From an uncultured Lachnospiraceae bacterium (GTDB lineage Bacteria > Bacillota > Clostridia > Lachnospirales > Lachnospiraceae): a stretch of 40,029 nt of DNA. Below, one piece after another: positions 34,985 to 40,029 of the stretch (position 1 is the stretch's first letter; each line of letters opens with the position of its first letter). A program made the position numbers and the translations under genes. The notes beneath the pieces were generated by a model that made no database searches, was not told where the DNA came from, and saw only the letters and a program-made list of their open reading frames with translations. Where the stretch lies: positions 1 through 40,029 of the forward strand of contig CAMXPV010000035.1 in the NCBI GenBank assembly GCA_947245585.1, in the 5' to 3' direction.

Positions 34985-36184
34985 ATGAATATGGGACGAA
35001 GGCTGGCTGTATGTCTGGCGCTGATCCTGCTTTGCGGCTTGATGCCGTTTTCCGTGCAGGCTACGGAGGAAACCAGGCAGCAGATCAGAGATGCGGAACA
35101 GCAGAGGGAAGAGACAGAGAGCAGATTAGATGAAACTGAGGAAAATCTGAAAAATTTAAATGAACAGCATGATTCTTTGCAGGGCACGCTCTCCACACTG
35201 AATACGGAACTGACGCAGGTGAGCAATAACCTGAGCGAGTTGGAAGTGCAGATTGCGGATAAGGAAGAGGAGATTGAAGCGTTGGAGGCGGATATCGCGC
35301 AGGTGGAGGAAGAGCTTGCAGAGGCCATTGCCCTGAAGGAAGAGCAGTATGCAACGATGAAAAGACAGATACAGTTCACCTATGAGCGCAGCAGCAATCT
35401 GTACCTGGAACTGTTTTTTTCATCGGGGAGTCTGTCGGACTTTTTGAATAAAAACGAATATGTAGAGCAGCTTTCCGCCTATCAGAAAAAAGTGTTGGAC
35501 GAGTATAAGGCTGCGCAGGCAGCTATGGAGCAAAAACAGGAAGAGTTGGAGCTTGCCAAAGCGGAGCAGGAGCAAAACAGAGAAGAACTGGCTGACTACA
35601 AGGTGCAGGTTGTGGCAGAGCAGGGACGTGTGTCAGGACTTGTCAGTCAGACATCCAACTCTCTGAATGCGACCGCAAGTCAAATATCTGATGCAGAGGC
35701 GGCGGCATTGGCCTATGAGCAGCAGTTGAAAGAGCAGGAGGAAAACCTTTCTGCCCTCAGGGCAAAGCTTGCGGAGGAAATCCGTATGGCGGAACTGGCT
35801 GCCCAGTCGAGCTGGCGGGATATCTCGGAAGTGAGTTTTGCGGAAGGAGACAGGTATCTGTTGGCGAATCTGATTTACTGCGAGGCGGGGGGCGAGCCCT
35901 ATGTAGGGCAGGTGGCCGTCGGCTCGGTGGTCATCAACCGGGTATTGAGTTCGGTGTATCCTGATACAGTAACGGGTGTTATATATCAGTCCGGGCAGTT
36001 TTCTCCCGTAGCTAGCGGGAGGTTGGCGCTTGCTCTTGCGGAAGGCCGCGCAACCGCTTCCTGTTATCAGGCGGCGGATGAAGTCATGGGCGGCACTACC
36101 ACCGTGAGCAACTGTGTTTATTTCAGAACGCCTGTGGATGGAATCAATCCCAGATACCGGATCGGTGGACATATCTTCTATTAA
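34985..36184 (+). CDS. Coiled-coil cell-wall hydrolase, SleB/hydrolase_2 domain
   Basis: 399 residues. A signal peptide (MNMGRRLAVCLALILLCGLM, cleavage near QA-TEE) is followed by a long coiled coil (about 28-245, rich in Glu/Gln/Leu), then the SleB-type catalytic domain (about 285-399) with the conserved Glu in YCEAGGEPY and the VAVGSVVINR and GQFSPV motifs. SleB enzymes cut peptidoglycan, best known for the spore cortex during germination. The N-terminal coiled coil resembles FtsX-activated hydrolases such as PcsB, suggesting control by a membrane complex. The start lacks a strong ribosome site (AAAGG at 12 bases); the ATG at 34991 is an alternative. Confidence 0.88.
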   Translation: MNMGRRLAVCLALILLCGLMPFSVQATEETRQQIRDAEQQREETESRLDETEENLKNLNEQHDSLQGTLSTLNTELTQVSNNLSELEVQIADKEEEIEALEADIAQVEEELAEAIALKEEQYATMKRQIQFTYERSSNLYLELFFSSGSLSDFLNKNEYVEQLSAYQKKVLDEYKAAQAAMEQKQEELELAKAEQEQNREELADYKVQVVAEQGRVSGLVSQTSNSLNATASQISDAEAAALAYEQQLKEQEENLSALRAKLAEEIRMAELAAQSSWRDISEVSFAEGDRYLLANLIYCEAGGEPYVGQVAVGSVVINRVLSSVYPDTVTGVIYQSGQFSPVASGRLALALAEGRATASCYQAADEVMGGTTTVSNCVYFRTPVDGINPRYRIGGHIFY

Positions 36185-36189
36185 GGGGC

Positions 36190-36213
36190 AAAAAGAAAGC
36201 CGCGTGAAGCGGC
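36190..36213 (-). terminator. Terminator of the DUF402 gene
   Basis: GCCGC at 36199-36203 pairs with GCGGC at 36209-36213; on the minus strand a TTTCTTTTT tail follows. It lies just after the DUF402 stop and between two convergent genes. Confidence 0.75.
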
Positions 36214-36216
36214 GGA

Positions 36217-36693
36217 TTAGGTATACTGTTCCAACGGTTTTTGCAGGTCGTCAAATCCGCCGTCATAGATAATCTGCAGCAGATGATTGAGCGTCAGAAG
36301 CGATTTTTTCAGCATCGTTTCGCTGAGAAGGCCGGATTCTCTGGCGGTGGCCAATTCGTCGATGTCCACGACTTTTACAAAACCGTCGGGATAAACGATC
36401 ACATCCGCCAACAAATCGGTGATTATGTAAGTGTCCGTTTCTTCGTGATAGTCGTAGTCAACAATATCGCAGTACCAATACAAAAGAGAGTCGCTTGCGT
36501 CGTAAAAGCGGCTCACTTTAATGCCCTCCTGCAGATAATAGCAGGAGCGGCCATGGTGAATATCTTTGCGGGGTTTGAGCGTATTCCATGCAGTCACGAT
36601 AATCTTGTCGTCGCGGTAAAGGAATTTGTCGTCTTTTAACAGAACGCATTCTTCCGGAATCAGTCGCTTGCGGTAAAGAATCGGATTTGCCAT
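36217..36693 (-). CDS. DUF402 domain protein
   Basis: 158 residues from the ATG at 36693 (GGGGGA ahead). The DUF402 core is recognisable: YYLQEGIKVSRFYDASDSLLYWYCDIVDYDY followed by the acidic ITDLLADVIVYPDGFVKVVDIDEL (each shown here only in parts: WYCDIVDY, DLLADV, VVDIDEL). Members act on nucleotides or their phosphate esters using metal held by acidic residues (for example the Ntdp phosphatase of staphylococci). The substrate here is unknown. It has its own promoter and leader hairpin upstream. Confidence 0.85.
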   Translation of the reverse strand: MANPILYRKRLIPEECVLLKDDKFLYRDDKIIVTAWNTLKPRKDIHHGRSCYYLQEGIKVSRFYDASDSLLYWYCDIVDYDYHEETDTYIITDLLADVIVYPDGFVKVVDIDELATARESGLLSETMLKKSLLTLNHLLQIIYDGGFDDLQKPLEQYT

Positions 36694-36723
36694 ATAGTTA
36701 TCCCCCGTCTCGGTTTTGAGTTT

Positions 36724-36755
36724 GTGAAGCGAGTCCCGCAAGTGGGCTTGCTCAC
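36724..36755 (-). promoter_or_regulatory. Hairpin in the DUF402 leader
   Basis: In the minus-strand message GTGAGC (36755-36750) pairs with GCTTCAC (36730-36724), with GC-rich inner pairing (CCCAC/GTGGG-like). It forms the first part of the roughly 66-base leader. Confidence 0.55.
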
Positions 36756-36765
36756 TTTGTTATTT

Positions 36766-36794
36766 AACGTACACCGACGGCGGGGAAAAGTCAA
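36766..36794 (-). promoter_or_regulatory. Promoter of the DUF402 gene
   Basis: On the minus strand TTGACT (36794-36789), 17-base spacer, TACGTT (36771-36766). It is divergent from the ATP synthase promoter. Confidence 0.6.
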
Positions 36795-36868
36795 TGTGGT
36801 TTCTATGAATTTGTCTTAATTATTCTATGAGATTTGTTTCATGTTTTCTCTCTTTTTCATAATTTTAC

Positions 36869-36897
36869 TGGACAAAAGTACCAAAAATGAGTATAAT
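36869..36897 (+). promoter_or_regulatory. Promoter of the ATP synthase operon
   Basis: TGGACA at 36869-36874, 17-base spacer, TATAAT at 36892-36897. Transcription would start near 36904, so the first gene must begin after this, which excludes an ATG at 36841. Confidence 0.8.
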
Positions 36898-36945
36898 TTT
36901 ATTGTTAGACTTTGGGGAAGTTCTGCGGATTGGGAAGGCGATACT

Positions 36946-37215
36946 TTGAAGTACAATAAAACTGTCTATCGAGCCTTAGTTATGATTACACAGTTTGGCG
37001 TCAACATGTTGGTTCCCATCTTTCTCTGCTCCTTCGCGGGTATGTATTTGGACAGAAAGCTTGGAACGAACGTATGGATGGTGGCGCTCTTTTTTGTGGG
37101 AGCATTGGCGGGATTTACCAATGTGTTCCGGTTTGCGAGAAAGATTTATGAGATACCGGCGCAGACTCGCAGACGCAGCAAGCAGATAAGAGGAAACGAT
37201 GAAAAGAAAGATTGA
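36946..37215 (+). CDS. atpI: AtpZ/AtpI-family protein
   Basis: 89 residues from a TTG at 36946, chosen because AAGG lies seven bases ahead and the operon promoter lies downstream of the only earlier ATG. Two membrane helices (about 8-30 and 40-60) hold the family pattern TQFGVNMLVPIFLCSFAGMYLD (shown in part: QFGVNMLVP, AGMYLD). AtpI/AtpZ proteins help assemble the c-ring or supply Mg2+/Ca2+ to the ATP synthase. The next gene overlaps its end by 17 bases. Confidence 0.85.
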   Translation: MKYNKTVYRALVMITQFGVNMLVPIFLCSFAGMYLDRKLGTNVWMVALFFVGALAGFTNVFRFARKIYEIPAQTRRRSKQIRGNDEKKD

Positions 37216-37618
37216 CCCGACCCTGTTGGAACTTTGGATTGGCATTTTGGCATATGGCATTATTTTTGAGGCTGCGCTCTTGCTCTTTGCGAGAAATCCG
37301 GCGTACAGCATAGGACTTTGGATTGGCGTATTTTTGGCCCTGGCGGGAGCTTTTCATATGTGGTGGTCGCTCAACCGGGGATTGGAACTGCCCCAGAAGT
37401 CTGCCGTTAAGAGCGTAAGCACACAAAATATCATTCGCTACGTTGTGATAGCGGCGGCTTTGGCCGTGCTTATGTGTACGAATTTTGCGAATCCGATTTT
37501 TGCATTTTGCGGATATATGGGCATGAAAGTGTCCGCCTACTTAAATCCGCTCATTCACAGAATTCGGGCAGGTAAAGAGGAACAGAAAGAGGAAATTTCG
37601 GACGGCACAGTTTTGTAA
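37199..37618 (+). CDS. ATP synthase subunit I family membrane protein
   Basis: 139 residues with four membrane helices (about 12-32, 35-52, 80-95, 98-115) and a charged C-terminal tail. The pattern and position, between AtpI and AtpB and overlapping AtpI, match the ATP_synt_I family, whose members aid c-ring assembly. Sequence conservation in this family is low, so the name rests mainly on context. Confidence 0.8.
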   Translation: MKRKIDPTLLELWIGILAYGIIFEAALLLFARNPAYSIGLWIGVFLALAGAFHMWWSLNRGLELPQKSAVKSVSTQNIIRYVVIAAALAVLMCTNFANPIFAFCGYMGMKVSAYLNPLIHRIRAGKEEQKEEISDGTVL

Positions 37619-37681
37619 CGGCATATCTTTTGGCCAGTTACAGTTACTATATTTTACTAATGTGTAGAAGGAGGTGAAAAG

Positions 37682-38401
37682 ATGGGACAGGGAATTATGT
37701 TATCCGGAGCTGCGGATATTGATTTCATGATTCACGGCGTCTTTCCCTATCAGCTTTTTGGACAGACAGTGTGGATCACGACCACCCATGTGTGTGTTCT
37801 GATTGTCATGTTGGTGATCATAGGCTTCTGCATTGCGGCGAATCGTGTCATCAAACGCGCTTCAGATGTTCCGGGGACTTTCCAGAATATTGTCGAGATG
37901 GTAGTGGAGATGCTTGACAAGATGGTTGGCGGCGTTATGGGAAAATTCAGCCCGCAATTCCGCAACTACATAAGCACGATCTTCATATTTATCCTGCTTT
38001 CCAATATTTCCGGATTGTTTGGACTGCGGCCGCCGACGGCGGACTACGGCGTGACTTTACCCATGGGTATCATGACATTTACGTTGATCCACTTTAACAA
38101 ATTCAGATACCAGAAGGTGAAGGGCGTGATTGCGGGATTGTGCGATCCGTGGCCTATTTGGGCACCGATTAATGTGATCGGTGATGTGGCGGTGCCGATT
38201 TCGTTGTCGCTTCGTCTGTTTGCAAATGTCTTGTCCGGCACGGTTATGATGGCGTTGGTGTATGCGCTTCTTTCAAAGATTGCGATTATCTGGCCGGCGG
38301 CGCTTCATGTGTATTTTGATCTGTTTTCGGGAGCGATCCAGACATATGTGTTCTGTATGCTGACGATGACGTACATCACGGATGCCTGCACGACAGAGTA
38401 A
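37682..38401 (+). CDS. atpB: ATP synthase F0 subunit a
   Basis: 239-residue subunit a, which forms the ion half-channels beside the c-ring. The essential arginine is R178 in SLSLRLFANVLSG; ISGLFGLRPPTADYGVTLPM (shown in part: ISGLFGLRPPTADYG) and the last helix follow family order. Ribosome site AAGGAGGTGA is a perfect anti-16S match. After it, 165 bases without a gene hold a nested inverted repeat. Confidence 0.96.
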   Translation: MGQGIMLSGAADIDFMIHGVFPYQLFGQTVWITTTHVCVLIVMLVIIGFCIAANRVIKRASDVPGTFQNIVEMVVEMLDKMVGGVMGKFSPQFRNYISTIFIFILLSNISGLFGLRPPTADYGVTLPMGIMTFTLIHFNKFRYQKVKGVIAGLCDPWPIWAPINVIGDVAVPISLSLRLFANVLSGTVMMALVYALLSKIAIIWPAALHVYFDLFSGAIQTYVFCMLTMTYITDACTTE

Positions 38402-38417
38402 GAAATTGTGAATTGTT

Positions 38418-38824
<407 letters not shown>

Positions 38825-38870
38825 CTGCGAGGACCGGTGAGGCACATTTTAACGAAAGGAGGGCTAACGC

Positions 38871-39431
38871 TTGAGTGCGACAGTTGCGGGTTTGGTAATG
38901 GCATCTGCGGAGATGGCGCCGAGGCTTTTTGACCTTGATTTACAGCTTATCGCAGATTCCGTACTGATGATTATAGCTGTATTCTCACTCTTTTTGATCG
39001 CGTCCCATTTTCTGTTTAATCCCGTGCGGGAAATGATGGAAAAGCGGCAGGAACGTATTAAGAATGAACTTGATACGGCGGCATCCGATATGGAAAATGC
39101 CCGGGCTCTGAAAGAAGAGTATGAGAAAAAGCTGAAGGAAGTAGACAAAGAGGCTGAGGAGATTCTCGCTGAGGCGAGAAAGAAGGCTTTGGCTAATGAA
39201 AATAAGATCGTGGCGGATGCGAAGGAAGAGGCGGCAAGAATTCTTGAAAGAGCCGGCGTAGAGGCGGAACTTGAGAAGAAGAAGGCTGCTGATGAAGTGA
39301 AGCGCGAGATGGTTGTGCTTGCATCCATGATGGCCGCTAAGGTCGTGAATGCAGCGATCGATACGACTGTGCAGGACAGTCTGGTGGAAGAGACGCTTAA
39401 GGAAATAGGTGAAGGCACATGGCTAAGCTGA
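38871..39431 (+). CDS. atpF: ATP synthase F0 subunit b
   Basis: 186 residues from a TTG at 38871, with AAAGGAGGG seven bases ahead and no better start. A membrane helix (about 25-48, with LMIIAVFSLFLIASHFLF) leads to a long charged coiled coil (about 55-180) that forms the peripheral stalk. NPVREMMEKRQERIKNEL at the membrane exit is typical. It overlaps atpH by 13 bases. Confidence 0.95.
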   Translation: MSATVAGLVMASAEMAPRLFDLDLQLIADSVLMIIAVFSLFLIASHFLFNPVREMMEKRQERIKNELDTAASDMENARALKEEYEKKLKEVDKEAEEILAEARKKALANENKIVADAKEEAARILERAGVEAELEKKKAADEVKREMVVLASMMAAKVVNAAIDTTVQDSLVEETLKEIGEGTWLS

Positions 39432-39964
39432 TTTCAAAGACATACGGTGATGCGTTGTTTGAACTTGCGGTTGAAGAAGGTAAGGTAGACATCCTGTTGG
39501 AGGAAATCGAACAGCTTCAGAAAATCCTCGCAGAGAATGAGGATTTTGGCAGACTGATGAATCATCCGAAGATTATTAAGGAAGAGAAAATTGAGGTTGC
39601 CAAAAGCGTGTTTGCGGGAAGAATATCCGAGGAGCTGCTTGGATTTCTCACTATCATTATCTCAAAAGACCGCTATAGGGAGATCGACGAGATCCTGACA
39701 TATTTTGTCGCAAAGGTTAAGGAGTACAAGGGAATAGGAATCGCCACGGTGACGACGGCCGTTCCGCTTAAGGAGGGCCAGTGTAAGGAGGTTGAAAGGA
39801 AACTTCTCGACACCACAAAGTATAAATCGATGGAGATCAGTTACGGTGTGGACGCATCCCTGATTGGTGGAATGGTCATCCGGATTGGCGACAGAATTGT
39901 TGACAGCAGCATCAAAACAAAATTGAGTGAGCTGCAGAAGGATCTGATAAAGGTACAGATTTAG
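39419..39964 (+). CDS. atpH: ATP synthase F1 subunit delta
   Basis: 181-residue delta subunit, joining the b stalk to the top of F1. It has the N-terminal helical bundle (KTYGDALFELAVEEGK) and the C-terminal domain with GGMVIRIGDRIVDSSIKTKL near 152-171. Its ATG lies inside the end of atpF, coupling translation. Confidence 0.96.
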   Translation: MAKLISKTYGDALFELAVEEGKVDILLEEIEQLQKILAENEDFGRLMNHPKIIKEEKIEVAKSVFAGRISEELLGFLTIIISKDRYREIDEILTYFVAKVKEYKGIGIATVTTAVPLKEGQCKEVERKLLDTTKYKSMEISYGVDASLIGGMVIRIGDRIVDSSIKTKLSELQKDLIKVQI

Positions 39965-39994
39965 AAAATTATGAAAGAAAGGTGCGTATGATCC

Positions 39995-40029
39995 ATGAAT
40001 TTAAGACCAGAAGAGATCAGTTCAGTCAT
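39995..40029 (+). CDS. atpA: ATP synthase F1 subunit alpha, N-terminus only
   Basis: The frame from the ATG at 39995 reads MNLRPEEISSV and is cut by the window end. This is the standard start of the alpha chain, and it follows atpH as in other F-type operons. AAAGGTG lies 11 bases ahead. Confidence 0.9.
   Translation, partial: MNLRPEEISSV

Noticed and set aside
36841..36945. Longer AtpI start at the ATG at 36841.
   Set aside because: That ATG lies before the operon promoter (TATAAT at 36892-36897); the TTG at 36946 has a ribosome site and gives the family's usual length.

Overview
The window looks like a chromosomal segment of an anaerobic, flagellated, probably spore-forming member of the Clostridia, most likely Lachnospiraceae. 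The evidence is the mbl-flhO-flhP flagellar/cell-shape block, RecD2, a CdaA-CdaR-GlmM c-di-AMP block, an oxygen-sensitive pyruvate formate-lyase (PFL) locus, several clostridial ferredoxin-type or spore-wall-type proteins, and Firmicutes-like -35/-10 elements and strong AGGAGG ribosome binding sites. By eye the base composition is close to half GC and even throughout. I see no phage, insertion sequence, CRISPR array, tRNA or rRNA. The genus is an inference.

Layout. 1-6.6 kb: Mbl-type actin homologue, two flagellar rod/hook proteins, a rod-binding protein, RecD2 helicase, ComF and a YvyF-type flagellar zinc protein. 6.6-12.7 kb: two unknown membrane proteins, then cdaA-cdaR-glmM and a membrane acyltransferase. 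12.7-15.7 kb: HPr with its own promoter and terminator, a type II 2-isopropylmalate synthase, a sirtuin and a DUF951 protein. 15.7-21.9 kb: rpsF-ssb-rpsR, then gdpP-rplI-dnaB and a MerR/coiled-coil protein. 21.9-25.3 kb: a 56-residue ferredoxin (minus strand) and a large hybrid histidine kinase. 25.3-29.4 kb: the PFL locus (minus strand) and a divergent DUF1858 protein. 29.4-30.9 kb: mecA (minus) and, divergently, a promoter reading into a structured region that looks like a non-coding RNA. 30.9-36.7 kb: GH18 hydrolase, CwlD-like amidase, Sua5, RpiB, a SleB-type hydrolase and a DUF402 protein (minus). 36.7 kb to the end: the F-type ATP synthase operon (atpI, subunit I, atpB, atpE, atpF, atpH, start of atpA).

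How the genes work together. The window holds both the synthase (CdaA, with regulator CdaR and partner GlmM) and a hydrolase (GdpP) for c-di-AMP, in two separate operons. The ATP synthase c subunit carries the residues of a sodium-binding site, so the enzyme is predicted to be Na+-coupled. PFL is the most unusual locus. The catalytic chain (678 aa) stops just before the glycyl-radical domain, and that domain is a separate 80-aa gene downstream. Between them lies a 70-aa gene whose N-terminal half resembles the start of a glycyl-radical domain but whose C-terminal half is a Cys-rich tail with no glycyl motif. The other stand-out signals are non-coding: tandem related hairpins in the gdpP leader, a possible structured RNA at about 30.4 kb, and a large nested inverted repeat between atpB and atpE.
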